Assembly: GCA_017607445.1 (NCBI GenBank)
Contig: JAEVHH010000005.1
Coordinates: 2,981,001-3,045,000 of the forward strand
From: Histoplasma ohiense
Taxonomy: Eukaryota > Ascomycota > Eurotiomycetes > Onygenales > Ajellomycetaceae
DNA length: 64,000 nt
Reading direction: 5' to 3'
Every line of letters starts with the position of its first letter. Position 1 is the stretch's first letter. The notes under the pieces are model-generated. The model was not told the origin of the DNA. It did no database searches and saw only the letters and a program-made list of their open reading frames with translations. The position numbers and the translations under genes were made by a program. This document shows, one piece after another, positions 36,869-50,100 of the stretch.

Positions 36869-37570
36869 ACAGGGGATTTTAGCACACGTATTGATTTCTT
36901 TATGGTATGCTTGATGAACGACGCGCGATTGAACTCGTGTTGGCTCTGGTGCAGAAATTCTAATAATAGAAATCCAGATTTCTACGAGATGATTCAGATC
37001 GTCCTTTTCTGTTCGCGCTCTCAAACTATTTTTCACCTATTACTGTTGGGTTGGCGACGGGTGGTTGTTATGCGTTATCATTTACGCGATCAACTGTGTC
37101 GCGAGACGTGAATGCTTGGTGTTAATTTCCCCCACGCATGGTGTGATTCATCTTGAGGACTTTTATCGAACCAGCTTCTCTTGGAAGCTGGAGAGATTTT
37201 GGTTGATGGCAGTTATGCAAGCAGTCAAGGCAGCTAGCTAAAAAGAAGTTGAGTGACGACATGTTTCTAGCAACAAAAGAGTATGAAAGATATTGGTGCT
37301 TTTATCCTCTTTTAGGTCATTTTTCTCGTTCATATCATTATCCGCCAGCCAAAGAGTACAAAAATACGATGAAAGGTCAAGTCCAATTGCATTGCATGTC
37401 TTGGATATTCAAAATTAACTTAAGGGAGACGAAAGACTAGTTGATTGAAAAAATTCAAATATTTGATCAAACAGCGATCTCATCCGATATAACCCAGTCA
37501 AAACCTGTCTAGATCGAAATATGATCGCAAAAACGGCGGTCCGAGAAATAAGATTCAACCGAAATACAAT
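36869..37570. other. Convergent 3' region, Pof3-like gene / IDO
   Basis: The Pof3-like gene (plus) and IDO (minus) end towards each other here. No gene is supported in these 0.7 kb; small frames at 36902-37111 and 37249-37440 have no recognisable features. Confidence 0.55.
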
Positions 37571-39411
37571 TCATACTCCGCGCTCTTGACACCATCTGGC
37601 AACCTCCCTGTCTAGCTTATCCTTCTGGTCACGCACAAGCGCCATCATCTCATCTGTCTGAGCACGATAGTAGTAGAAAGACTCCATCTTCTGAGCCTTC
37701 TTCTGCTCAGAGGATGACGCGCCGTTCTGAGACCCGTTCGTATCGACGGCCGTGGGGAGATCCTTGCTAGTGAATGGGGCCACATACTTGTCGTGAATGG
37801 AGATCATAAGCTCCAATACAGCGAAAAGTTGATTGGGAAGCCACTACAACGATCATGTTAGTTCTCACTGCAAGTTAAGTCGTAACTGACAAGTTGGAGA
37901 CGCGTTGTTATGGAATTAGAGAGAGTTTTTTTCACTCACCGTGATAATCGGGCTGCCGCCAGTGGCGGTGGGATATGGCGTTCGTTTAATGATGTACTCC
38001 CTTGTCAACAGCCAATGTCTCCATCTGAAACTTCGAACATGATCTAGGGCTTTCAAGTACAATAGTACTGTTTCCGCATCTTGGACCGCAAATTCTTGAA
38101 CGCCAACCTCCTCTGCCTTGGACGCCACATGTGCCAAGAATTGTCGGTGTGGAAGTGGGCGATAGGCACGGAACTCATGTAGAATTTTTGTCAATGGTGT
38201 AGATGGCATTGGAATTTGGAGAAGGTGATCGAGTAGCGGGATCTGTACGAAGATAACTTAGCAACGGTACGCTATACAATGGCACAAGCAATTAGCTGAT
38301 AATAGATACTTACGATGCTGTCATTAGCGCCACTCTCTCCGCGGAAATTTAGCGGCTTGTTATCTAAGACGCCTTCATAGACAACGCCATTTGGAAACAT
38401 TGACTGAGATGTGATACCGAAGATAAATACGCGGAACGAGAGATAATCACTAGGTTTGGAGTTCTTCCACATATCTAATGAGAAGATTAATAAATGAAGG
38501 TTTTGATTCGTGGAGTTGGACAAATACATATAAAACATCAACTCACCTTCCATGCAAGTTTCAACTTTCTCCATCCCCTTGAGTATTTCCCTAAAGGCAT
38601 CGTTGACTTCTTCACGAGACGAGGGTTCCTTACTTTCTTCCAGCTTGTTGAGTATGCGGACAGCACCACTGACTAAGGCAGCTGATTCCTTCACCATATC
38701 AACATGGGTTAGAATGAATCCCGCCTCGGAGCTTTTGGGGTCAAGTCCACGCTCAAAAGCCCGAATAAGCCTAAGATTAGAATACTCTAGGCCTCGTGCG
38801 GGATCAGCAACTGTATAGTTGAACAACGCATAGGAAGCTGCATACGACATGAAAGGAGGTATGTCGAGTCTTGTAAAGGGATATCATTAGCAACAATAAC
38901 AAAATTGGAAAGTGACCACAACGTACATCTCGGCACATCGGTAGAGTGGACGTGCGATACACTTCGGCAATGTTTCCCGGCCAATACCGTAACCACCAGC
39001 GGGGTCCTTCGACCATCTCTCATAGCATGGCTCAAGTAAGTAAGAAGAGCAAACGAACGTGTAATCCCTAAATACAGCTGTGATCATGAAGCGATCTGGC
39101 TTGCCATCTTCTGTGAGGAGCTTATCGACCTCATCGGTCAGATCAGGGAGCTCAGCAAGCACAGCTGGTCCAAGCTCAAAAGTGGCAAGTAAGCCCGGGG
39201 ACCCATCTGCCTTGACAACGGGAAGCCGAGAAGTCAACGAGTCCAATGACTTGAAAGCATCAGGCAAGGCTACAGGAGGAAGCTCGAAAGGCAAGAACCC
39301 CGATGTGGTGGTGATGGTAAAGGGGTCGATGTCTCTCGAAAGCTTGTCGGGTGAATCAAGGAGATGGGGAAAGAGCTCCAAGGTAGAACCAGTTGCTTCA
39401 GACTTCTTCAT
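37571..39411 (-). CDS. BNA2: Indoleamine 2,3-dioxygenase
   Basis: Five exons, 38927..39411, 38547..38869, 38314..38474, 37940..38242 and 37571..37843, give 514 aa. The enzyme opens the indole ring of tryptophan to N-formylkynurenine, the first step of de novo NAD synthesis in fungi. Visible hallmarks are IARPLYRCAEILDIPPFMSYAASYALFNY, DMVKESAALVSGAVRIL, the GESGANDSI / IPLLDHLLQIP block, and the heme-ligand region SFRWRHWLLTREYIIKRT followed by YPTATGGSPI. Joins are in phase (AT|A, G|AT, ATC|ATC, ACG|TGG). A 20-residue serine/glutamine-rich insertion lies in the last exon (about residues 450-475). No targeting signal is seen, so it is probably cytosolic. Fungi often have paralogues; which one this is cannot be told here. 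Confidence 0.93.
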
Positions 39412-41145
39412 GGTTACTTTGATAATGGTTGTTGGCAATAGATGGAGATGGGAGGTGAAAAGGGGGAATATATGGAACCAAAGTACTTGATGTTGAGTTA
39501 CCAAGTACAGTAGACGGAAGCTAACTGAAAAAGGAAATTCAATGGATTCAAACAACAGAAAACGGGCCGAGGAAAGGGCCGATAAAACAGATAGGTGCTT
39601 TTCTTGAAGATCAGAAAGGCAGCCAAATCTGCGGGAGACGGTGGCGGATTATATATTGATTGAGGCCGGAATTGATACCGGCCTCTTGCACCGCTATTAC
39701 GAAACGGATAATGAAGACAACGGAGATCTAGCAACAGGCTCACATCAGGTGATGCAACCTTGTTCCGAACGGGCTATACACCTAATGTCAAGCAACAACA
39801 TCATAATTCAAGCCTCCCAAGGGCATACCGGCGGCAGCAGTGCTTCATCGACATGGAAGAGGCGTGTTTTTTGGCCTGGAGATTGGAAAGGAGGTTAGAA
39901 AACGGTCAACACACTATTCCCGTTATGGCTAGGCTGCCTCCCCCAAAGATGGAGCCTCAGCTCGCAGATAGTGCTCAACTGCAAATGGTTTTATACCGGC
40001 TTTGGTTTTCATCTTTCAGCGAAAGCTTCGATTCCCTTTCCCCTCTGCAGCATTCCGAACTTGCATGACCCTGTAAACAGTGAATAGATGCAAGGAGGTA
40101 AAATACATATTTTGCATGTATGTACTAGTCCAGTACAGTGCGTCTGGCAACATTCCACAAACGCCATCCATCAAACATTTAGAGCGGGCATGCAGTTTTG
40201 AGAGTGATTCGTTGAGTTTGGCATTCTCAATCGAGACTACGAACAATTACTTGGGAGCATCGAATGCCCTTATATGCCAATGTTCCTTTGATCTAAGCTC
40301 ATTTTCCCCGAAAAACATCCGATATGTTTCTAGAGCAGTTGGTCACCGATTACCGGCAAGCCGAAGCAGAAAATCAGGGATTCAAGATTTTGCCCCCAAA
40401 TTTTCCGTTAGGAGGCTAAAAGCAATGCGGCGAAGGCATCGTTCAGCCAAAGTCGTTTCTTGACTTCAAAGTATTGACTCGGGGTCGTATTGTCAGTCCA
40501 GCACCCTATGGAGAAAGGCATTCAGCGCCCATCTTATATTGTCTCTAGCAACCCCCTACTCAAACTCCTATTACCCGAGAGCTGGCAGTGCCGTGCATCA
40601 CAAAAAACAGAGCAACCTTTTGACCTTTCTGGAGAATCCCATCGAATGCATCAAAAATACCATCTCATCCACCACAAGCAAATCTTGTAATCCACTGTTT
40701 AACCTAAATTTAAGCACAAACGGTTGCCAAGGTTTGGTGTCCTCCCGCATAAGCCGGACTTGGGGTTGGAGTGGGGGTGGGCGGCGAAAATTCCGGCCTC
40801 CGTGGATATCCGCCCCAAACGCAATTTCGGCCATTCTCCCAACGAAACAATCACTCTCCACGCCAATGAGCTTGCACCTCTCCCACGGGCGGCTGGGTTT
40901 TCGGGCCGGGAAGCAATCTGGGGGGGGAGAATTGTATTACAAAATGATACGGACCAAAACGACCATAAATACAAAGTGCCATTGCAAATATAAAGAATTA
41001 TCCAAGCACCTGGGCCACCATAGTTTATTCAATTTGATAGGATACAGCTCGCATCGCCCTTATTCAACAGTAACTATCTACCATACTACACACCACAATG
41101 GCATTTTTACCGAACTTCAGCAAGTTTTATCACCAGCTTAATATC
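39412..41145. other. Intergenic 1.7 kb
   Basis: It holds the IDO promoter (right after 39411 on the minus strand) and the 3' region of the GH16 gene. Frames such as 40539-41141 and 40080-40463 overlap others on the opposite strand and look non-coding. Confidence 0.5.
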
Positions 41146-42305
41146 TCACACAGCTGAGACGACAATGGCAAAGGCTACGCATAACAACGAAAGAATCCAA
41201 AGCTGCAACGGGACCACCGCTGATCCTGACGATGAGGGGTCTACCACGCCGCTTTCAACACTCGTATCAAGGCATATCGTTACATTCGATGGGCCCCCCG
41301 CCTTCTTGCACCGCTCGTTGAATACTTTGTCCAGCCCTTGATCACTCGCGGATGTATTATGGTAAATCGCGATCAACTTGATGGTCAAAAATACATCGGT
41401 CGTACTTGGTGCACCACTCCACGCCCCTCCATCTGCCCAAACGTTCAAGTATGCGTGGCCAGGAGCATCTGGGATCTGAAAAGCATTTGCATGCACTAGT
41501 GTTGAGTTCTGGTAGAATCTCAACTCATCCTTGGTCCAATCAAACCGATGTCGTTGGAATAAGTTCAGCAGATTGTCGCCACGAAATGGAATCACTGTCG
41601 TGGCATTGGCAATGACCTGTCCGTTCTTGTCAAGAGCAGGGTGTGTTGTGTAATGGACTGGAAACCAATCTGGTTTGAATTCCGTCGAGAGAATTTCAAT
41701 GTCAATTTCGTTCTTGTCATCCTATCCCCCCAAAACAATTCGACCCAAAAAGCTCAGCTTATGTTTACTCCCACTTTGCAAATCTCATTCTCACCAAAAC
41801 GTCAAGATAACAGGATTAAGAGGTAGCTACTAACGTGATACCAAAAGAATGCGCCACAACTTCCACCGTTTGCATTTTCCATTTTAAGCTCGACCCGAAA
41901 ACTTCCATGGATAATGTCGCCCCTCTGGCTAGCAATGGAAGCCACGCTCACTTTACTTTTCTTCAAAGCTTGCGCTTTTGAATACCCCTGTTGTCGCAGT
42001 ACGAGATTGCCGTTACGCAAGAAGACATTGTCTTCCGCGTTATCGATCCCCAAAGGTTTTACCCAACCTTTCGGAGGAATACCCCAGTCCTGAACTGCCC
42101 AGTCATTTGTAAAAGCTGAATTCGTACTGAGTTTCTTTGACGGTGCTAATGCGCTGAAGTTGTTGTATATAACATGTGTGAAGTAGTCTTTCGTGTCGTT
42201 CATATAAAATCCGCACTCGCAAGATGCGTTGACCAAGCTGTCTGCTAAAAGAAGGAATAAGGCAAGAAGGACCATATCTTCGAACTGGAATAATCGTTGC
42301 TTCAT
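41146..42305 (-). CDS. GH16-family secreted protein with probable GPI anchor
   Basis: Two exons, 41835..42305 and 41146..41721, give 348 aa. The N-terminus has a signal peptide (core MVLLALFLLLADSLVNA, cut before SCECG). The body is the beta-jelly-roll of glycoside hydrolase family 16: residues from about GSFRVELKMENANGGSCGAFFWYH, then the catalytic E-x-D-x-E in NEIDIEIL just after the intron. The C-terminus is a hydrophobic tail after a small-residue S/G stretch (near GVVDPSSSGS), as for a GPI signal. GH16 enzymes act on beta-glucans or, for the Crh type, transfer chitin to glucan; which applies here is not clear. Cysteines near the C-terminus (RCKKA, TICLD) may pair. ATGs at 42323 and 42275 are alternative starts. 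Confidence 0.85.
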
Positions 42306-43429
42306 CGCTGGAGGTGATATCATTGATATAGCCAAATTGTTTGAAACACCCTCGGAATCTTCAACCTACTCGCAAATACCAACTTACGGGTCGCTATACC
42401 CAAGACCACAAACGAAAGGATATCCTGCGAAGCGCACGAGGGCCAGCCTTCTCCGCTATGTATTTCCGCATGAAAAAGTGAAAGAACTCTTCACTGGTCG
42501 CAAGACTTCAGGCGCTTCCGCAGGGCCGCGTTATCAAGTTCCGATTGGGGAAATCAGTATCTCAAGCAAAACAAAGAAGCAAAAAAGATCGGCGAAGGAG
42601 TTTAGCAGATAAAATACTATCTGCAAGATGGGTATAATTTTTCAATCTGAGAATTCGTATTTGATGGTCTTTACCTCCTCTTCTCTTCTTTCATTTTTTT
42701 TCTCATCTTCTCATCAACTCCGGCCATGACTCCAAAATCCTTGTTGAAACAAAGAAGGAACCGCCGACCAACCCAACTGGGATGGGACCTTCCTTCAGTC
42801 GACCGAAGAATCACCAGGATAGGCTTTTTGATTAGGAGCAGCTCATCATGATCGCTACTTCCCAAATGATGAATACCTCTACCGGAAGGCAAATCGGCGT
42901 GGATCCAGCTCGGCTATGTTCAGCACGCTTCTTCGGAATATCTTGGATATCTGGCTTAAGTCGACAGCCAAACAGGCGCGACTTCCAACCTATCAGGGAT
43001 GGCGAATCAAACAAATCTATCCAGCCGCATGAAACCGGCTGGATTGATTTGAGGTGGTTGGCATCGGTTGGTGTTGGTGTTGGCATTGGTGCTGGAGTTG
43101 AATCCCTTTGAGAGACGTGCAGTTTGACAGCGCAACGGGACCCCATCATTCATTCACAAATGCTTTTTCGCCATGTGAATTCATTTTTCTGATTGAAACA
43201 CGACAAGAGCCTGGAATTAAACGTCATTTCGCGATTGAAGTAGCGTAGGGTCATTTCAGTGGGAAGTGACGAGATTTGTCCAAACTCCATATCCTAGGCT
43301 TCCGTCTTCCAGTGGGCAGGCCCTACACAACATTTGGCGATATGGCGATTGAGTCAGAGCATGGTTTACAAGCCGCTGTGGTGGAGGAAATTGTCCCTGT
43401 GATGTCTCTGACGGGCTATGAAACCACTT
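42306..43429. other. Intergenic with a strong 15-bp hairpin near 43013
   Basis: No gene is supported. The GH16 promoter is at the left end. An inverted repeat lies at 43013-43050. Confidence 0.5.
43013..43050. repeat. Inverted repeat, 15-bp arms, 8-bp loop
   Basis: The arms AAATCTATCCAGCCG and CGGCTGGATTGATTT pair with a single mismatch around an 8-base loop. It lies in non-coding DNA and its role is unknown. Confidence 0.75.
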
Positions 43430-44720
43430 GCAGCTCCTTCACTTCACTTCCGCCGTTGATATCCATCTCTCTTTTGAGTATATCCCCTCAGGCATACCAG
43501 CGGCTGGCACAGCGCTTGCACCGCATATAACCCCGAGGGTGGGCGTCATCACATGCCATCCTAAACCACCACCAGCATGTCCTCCCCAGAGCGGACCAAC
43601 AATCAGACCGAGAGTGTTCGTCAAACTTCCCTAATCCAAACGCTTGCTCATACGCTCACTGTGCTCCATCATGCGCGAGATTTTCTTGTACTCTCTCCTC
43701 AACAAATAGAACGATTTCGATCTGTACTGGGGCTTATAAGAGTGTTGCAAATCAGCCAGAGAAAGAGGGAAGGGTGCAAAAAATGACCTTATCATGCAAC
43801 GTATTCTATGTCTCGATGCTGGATAGAACTATTAGGGCCATGCCTATCAGCCAGCCATCCAATTACGGGAGATATATATGTGGTCATCAGAACTGCAAGA
43901 AAAACGAGACCGACAGAGCCGCAGCGAAATGTGGCATGAACGAATAACAGGACAGTGGCCACAAAAGCTCCGAATAATATGGGCAAAATTTCACAGCCCC
44001 GGAGAGCAACAAGGACGCGAATTGAGCTCAGTATTGTGATGAAAGACGGCAGACGGTAGACAAAACGAGAGACCCTGTTGCACTAACACTGATACCGACT
44101 GGGAACTCTTTCTCCTGGTTTTGAAGATAGCCCTTCAGACCCCTCCAAACTTTGTTAGAGAAATCCTCCCAGGCCATCTGCAGACCAATTGACGGATCCT
44201 GAGCTTCAATCCTTACTAGTCAAAAAATATTGCCCTAAGGAAACAAATGCAGTTATGTAGACCATGTCATACCCTATTTTCGCATATCAATAACCACCTA
44301 TGAGTGGCGCGCTGACTGCCGCAATCCTTCAAGTCACAACGATCGTTCCTAGTTGTGCTCCGACTGTTGTGACCCAACTCTGTCCGCCAACATTGCCGGG
44401 GCGATCGCCCACCCAACTTCACCTGATATGCCTGCCCCGTAGCATTCGGGGGATGATTAACATAACCAAAGTCGTTGCGAGTGCGAACATGAGGCTTGCT
44501 TCCGCCAGCGGTAAAGCCCAAACATGAAAGGTACATTGCGACTTGTCCGCCCAGCCGCATATTGCTAGGCGTCTGAGCATGGAACGGGTAATAACTTTGA
44601 TATGTTCTCTACGAAATAGGAATGAAATCAAATATACTAACGCCATCCAACGACTAAACCAGTATCTTCCACGGTAAGGAAAATTGACGTCCATTTTGGG
44701 GCTATGGGTCACCTTCCTCC
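43430..44720 (-). pseudogene. Degenerate MFS transporter (DHA1/VMAT-like)
   Basis: Pieces of a major facilitator protein lie in order on the minus strand, in different frames and broken by stops. N-terminal half: WALPLAEASLMFALATTLVM then PRMLRG (about 44419-44560), like transmembrane segments 2-3. Middle: LVALRGCEILPILFGAFVAT then LAVLMTTYISPVIGWLADRHGP (about 43860-44060), with the typical G-x-L-x-D-R-x-G-P turn. C-terminal: LGLIVGPLWGGHAGGGLGWH then TLGVICGASAVP (about 43470-43610). Family members have about 500 aa in one chain; this has several frame breaks, so I call it a relic. Boundaries are approximate. Confidence 0.65.
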
Positions 44721-46092
44721 TTCTCGCACCGACCGGGAACGCTGGCCTGTACCACGCCTTGCCATCAGTTAAACAGCGCAGACGGTGCAGCGGCTGAGTC
44801 TGTCCTATGTCAGGGCCCGGTATCCTTTCACTTCATCAGGCTGGTCATCCACCGGGTGTTGTCTATCAATCCATCATCCGTTGAAACAACGGTATACATA
44901 TAGCAGCCATTGTGCACCTACTTAATATGAAGAATAATAGGAAATGCTCACCTTTACTAGGATCAAGCCCAACCCGATCAGTAAGCGCGAATGGTATCAC
45001 TACATCCCACCCTTCAGCGTGTATTCTTACTTCACCTCCATCAAATTCTATCCGATCATACTGGATCCAAAATTAAGCGGATCAGAACGAGCCAGCAGCG
45101 TACCAATGCATTTTGGAAGAATATCATAATTACCAACAAGCCATCAAATCAATCGAGCAGGTTAGTTCACCTCTATGGGGAGGTTTTTCCACCTGTAACA
45201 ATGCCATTACCTTGAACACAAAATGTTGTGTTGAACACATTGTATACAATGACTTCACCGAAAGTTCCCCGTTGGAATTTAGCAGCCTCCAAAGTTGTTT
45301 AGTTCCCCCTTTACTGCAAGGTTCAGCCGAAAAATGCTTGAAGGTGTGGAGCCGAAGCCTGCAGCTGTCCGTTGAACTGTATATCAACTGGCCAGGCCAT
45401 AATCCGTGTCCATTCTTTCCGCTTCATCCAGGTGTTCCATTGGGTTGATTCCGTGGGGCCAGGGATGCCATATAACAAATAGACTTTGCTTTCGATGTCC
45501 TCTCAGCCGCCGCGCTGGCGGTTCGAAGGGGCATATTGGGGAGAAGAACCCTATGGCAAAAGGCGTCAATGGTCATCTACAAGTAACAAAAAATTCCATG
45601 GGTTGATATCATAGGGCAAACTTAACTAGGGGAGTCTCGACTCTCGATGCGAGAGCTTGTTCGTATTCGTGTTCGCGTTTGCTGTTGGGAGCCATGGGAT
45701 TGCGAGAGATCCGCCATCAGAGCAACCACGATGTCGTTTAACCCTGATTTTGAAAAGGGGTTCGTGTGAAGAAAGCCTAATCTGATACAAATGTTTAGTT
45801 GCTTGAATTGAGAGGACCATCATCACCGTTGGTTATGATATATGATGTGTACATGGGTAAATAAATAGAATATTTTCTGATGCTTTATATTATTTAATAT
45901 TAGTTGCTGGTTATTAATTTTGCTTCCCCTATTGAAACAGCTATTTATTTTGTATTATTTGAATAACTTCTTCTTTTGTATCTATTCATCATCAAGGAAA
46001 AGTATTGATTAGGTAGTTGTGTTCATGGCAACATTGCAATCTACAATAGTTGCATCTCCTAATAATTTAATTTATCGGATGGGATTGAAGTG

Positions 46093-46126
<34 letters not shown>

Positions 46127-46738
46127 CACCCTTTATTTGAAAAGATGTATATATTATATATATATTATATATCAATATGAAAATGCAAAAACCGAAAAGA
46201 GCGGGAGAAAAAACCAAACCCCCCCTCAAAAGAATCACAAGAAAGATGTACTTTTAATAAATAATCCCTCCTCGCCTTGCCCTGCCTGTCCCCCACATTT
46301 TTCAATTCTAACTATTCAGCAATCGCCGTATGCACATTGCAGATGCAGGCCTCTCTCTCTCTCTCTCTCTCTCTTGTGCCCGTAACTTGGAAGATCAGAT
46401 GAGTTATATCAACTTGATATCACCAGCAAAAAGGGAGGGTATATGTATGAATATATATGATATATATCTCATTAGAAATAAACGCTGTCAACCCCCCCCC
46501 CTCGCCCGGTCGGCCCTCCTTTTTCTTTTTTCTTTTTCTCATTCATACCTACGGAACACTTAAATACGAAATGAAAACGAACACGGGCATGGACTCTTGA
46601 GTAACTAATATCACGAGATTTTCAAAGAGATACATATGAGATAAATGGTGGGGAGTAAAGGAAAAGGGAGGGGTGGGGCGGGAAAGGCAAGAAATAACAA
46701 TCAAAAAGGAGAAGAGACGAAACGAGAAGAGAGGGGAG

Positions 46739-46803
<65 letters not shown>

Positions 46804-47141
46804 TGCTAAGCGGAAAATAATAATAATAATGAGTATATGGATATGAACCATGACAACTTTAATAGGAGGAAATGATAGAACTGCGCTAGTGGAGGGGAAG
46901 AGATGACACTGGGATGAAATCATATGAAAAAGGGATAATAATAACTCAAGAGAAAAAAGAAAAATAAATAAAACACACACACACACACAGACAGACAGAC
47001 AGACAGACACATCACAGACGCAAGGATGGACGGACGCTTTCGCACACACACGTGTTCCGCTAGGGTTGAGCAAGACCTGAGTGTGTAGGAACGACAAATA
47101 TGCGCATGTATGGCTGATCGTCCGCCGTCCGCTAGATTAAA
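44721..47141. other. Intergenic 2.4 kb, microsatellite-rich
   Basis: No gene is supported. It includes a 33-A run (46093-46125), a CT run (about 46350-46374), a TATA-type AT repeat near 46145-46170, and a long GA tract (about 46747-46801) followed by CA and GACA repeats at about 46973-47010. The right end is the GID1 3' region. Confidence 0.6.
46747..46801. repeat. (GA)n microsatellite, about 27 units
   Basis: A long uninterrupted GA run, followed about 170 bp later by (CA)n and (GACA)n tracts, all within 400 bp of the GID1 stop codon. These should be highly polymorphic between strains. Confidence 0.9.
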
Positions 47142-50100
47142 CTATATCACAAAATCATTCCGCACGTTAATAAACGCCCCCGCGCCGCCATCCTCGCTGA
47201 TCTCATTCACCAGAACCTCAGTCTGTTGATATAGTTTCTCAAGAGCGGCAGAGGAGGATTTGCCGAGGGATACTATTACGTGTTACGTATTTGTTTTCGA
47301 TCAAATCAGCATATCACCCAAGACCAAAGGGGTGTGGTTGGTTCTTGTTTTTGTGTGGGCCGGGGTTGCAGATGTGTATTAAGGGAATAAGAAATAATAT
47401 ATTACTAGAGGAGCAAAAGAGAGAAGAAGAAGACCAGTAAACTCACCCAAAATCGCCGAATTCAACTCCTCCGCTACCGGAACGCGTCCGCTCGGCTCCA
47501 GCAAATGCCCGTGCACACTCGACTTGGGATCCGGGTAGGCGACCAGTGAAAAGATATCGTCCAGCGCCCGCTTATATTCCCGCCGCTGGTCACCGGGGTA
47601 GTCGGCTTGTAGCTCTTGGCCGTATAGGATAGCTTCGTGGAGGAGGTCGTGATAGCTTGCTGCATTCGTTGTCGATACTGAGGTGTTATAGTCGGCGGAT
47701 TCTTCGACATCCATGCCGTTTTCTTCGTCATCGTCATCGTCATCGAGGTCTGGGTCTTGGTCATCATAATGGTCGTGATCTCTCCCATCGGATTCCGAAG
47801 AATCATGACCATCATCCAGGACATCGTTCATATGCTCATCTAGCTCCATATCGTGCACGAAGGCGTCGTCGCTGGTATCGTGTACAGATACAGCAGTAGC
47901 GCCATTGGATGAGCGGGCTGCCTGCTTGGACGTCGATGGGGAGATAGGCTGTGGTTCAGTGCAGCGACGCATCATCTCGATGAACTTCCGACAGCGGAGA
48001 CGAAAGTATATTTGTGGATTGTCCCGAAGGACGTTGGCGTATGAGGCATTTGTGAATTTCAAAGCCTTGTCGATATCGCCGTCCAAAATGGCAGTGCGGA
48101 TTTCTGAAAAAAAAAAAAAAAAAAATACAAAGTTAGCACAGACGTGGTTAAGATAGGGGGTGGGCGGCAAGCGAGATTACTTTGTCGGTTAATAGCATCA
48201 ACATCCTCCTCTGCCTGGCAATATCTCAACGGCGTTTCCTGCCCATTCTGCAAAGCCCGCGACTCCTCCCTGACCTCTTCAGCAAAGGCGCGTGCGGTCT
48301 CAACATATCCGCCATGCGCCAAAAATTGAGCCACAAGCTCCTGGATAAACGTGCTCTCATCGGGGGAGGAATGTAAATTGGAAATATTAGTAGCTCTTAT
48401 CTCCGCTTGAACGTTGAGTTTCTCTCTCTGGAACGAAGGTAAAAGCTTTCGTTAGCATAGGTGTGGAAAGTCAAATGACCATTCGAGTAGTGAATTTTTG
48501 TTTCCGAAAATAAGTAATAGCCTTACCTCCATCAACCCGTCAATATCATATACAAAAGGAAACTGGCCAAAATTCGCCTTTAGATGCGTCGTGGGTTGCT
48601 TCTTCACTCCAACCGCAGGGTATAGTTTCACATTCCGCAATTCCCGGAACGCATTACCTGATTCAAAGACACAATCTGTTAGCAATTGCCACGTAGCTAA
48701 AACATACCAATATTTGTTTGCATAAAAAGTATAAGTAAAGTGAGAGAGATCCATACCAAGAAAAACCCCATTCCTTGTAAAAAAAGCAGTGTTCGTCGAG
48801 AAATTCACACCACAGCCAATGGTGTCATTCACAGAATACTTGGGGCCATACAATTTGCCCTGGCCCTGCGTCTCGCCGAAGAAAGTCCTGCCATCGTCGC
48901 CGTGGTAAGCCCAGGATTCCTGCTCCCAGCCCGGCAATCGTTCGAGAGATGCTTTATTGCTTGTGAAGCCCACGCATATCATCCTGCCATGAAAAAGAGG
49001 AATATGTCAGCTAACCCAAGTGCTCCCCGCAACAAAATATCGATATATTATAACATATATATATATATATGTAATCGGAAATACTTACCCATCCTTCGGT
49101 TTCGACAAAATCGTAACCTCAAAGTAATATATGCCACACTGTGGGGGCATGGGATGGTCTGCCCGGCACGCCGCAGCTTCATGATCAAGCTTAAGCGGGT
49201 TACCCAAGTAGCGTACCTCCAATCCATCATTCAGCAGATCCAGGCCTGCATTTTTATGCTGGTCACTCCAGCGGGAGGGCAGGGGCATGACGAGAAGGTT
49301 GTCATCGTCCGACGATGACGAGGGATGCTCGATGATCTCGTGAGTCATGCCACGGTGGGATGGGGCGAGGCGGTGGAGGTTTACATTACTGGAGCTAGCG
49401 GAGAGAGAGGGTCCGCCTGGTGTTATGGTAGCGGCACTGGAGGTGTTAGCATTGGTATTGGTATTGGTGCCGACTGCATTATTGGCGGCGTTTGCGGAGG
49501 CGGAGTTTGAGGCGTGGTTTGAATTGGAGTCCTTCTGAGTAGTCGATCCTGCTACGGCTGAGGAGGAGGAGGAGGATGAGGAAACGGCGTTGAGGGCATT
49601 TGACCTATGAGCTGCGGCAAGCTGGGCTATGTATTTCGAGTTTTTGAGATAGGAGGGGGTGAAGAAGGGGGGAGCAGCAGAGCCATGCAGGAAACCCGGG
49701 TAGGATGACGAAGAAGGCGAGTAATAGTCTGGGTAAGTTGCGAACTGCCGCGAGTAAAGCGGGAGAGCTGATATAGGTGCAGGAGTGGTTGCTGTGCCGG
49801 AGGGAGGGAGGGACCTCCGCCATCCGCTTCCCGCTGGCCCACCTGCAACCCCTCCTCCCCCCGCGCCACTACCACCATTCGTCTGCATGTTGCTGTTGTT
49901 GTAGTGGATATTATCGAGCCAGGAAAGTCTGGTGCTGCTCGCTGCTCTGGAATCCAGGGGAACGTAGTGCGGGGGGTACGAGTTGCTTGGGGTGGCGGAG
50001 GCGGAAGCAGAGGATAGGAAGGACGGAGGGGGTGGACCTGACCAGGCCGACGGATGCTGTTGTTGATGGTGGAGTTGCAGCTGTAGTTGGAGGAGCTGCT

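Noticed and set aside
47379..48170. 263-aa protein starting MPPTPYLNHV
   Set aside because: Its N-terminus runs through the poly(T) tract of an intron of GID1, and its C-terminus reads past the donor at 47446.
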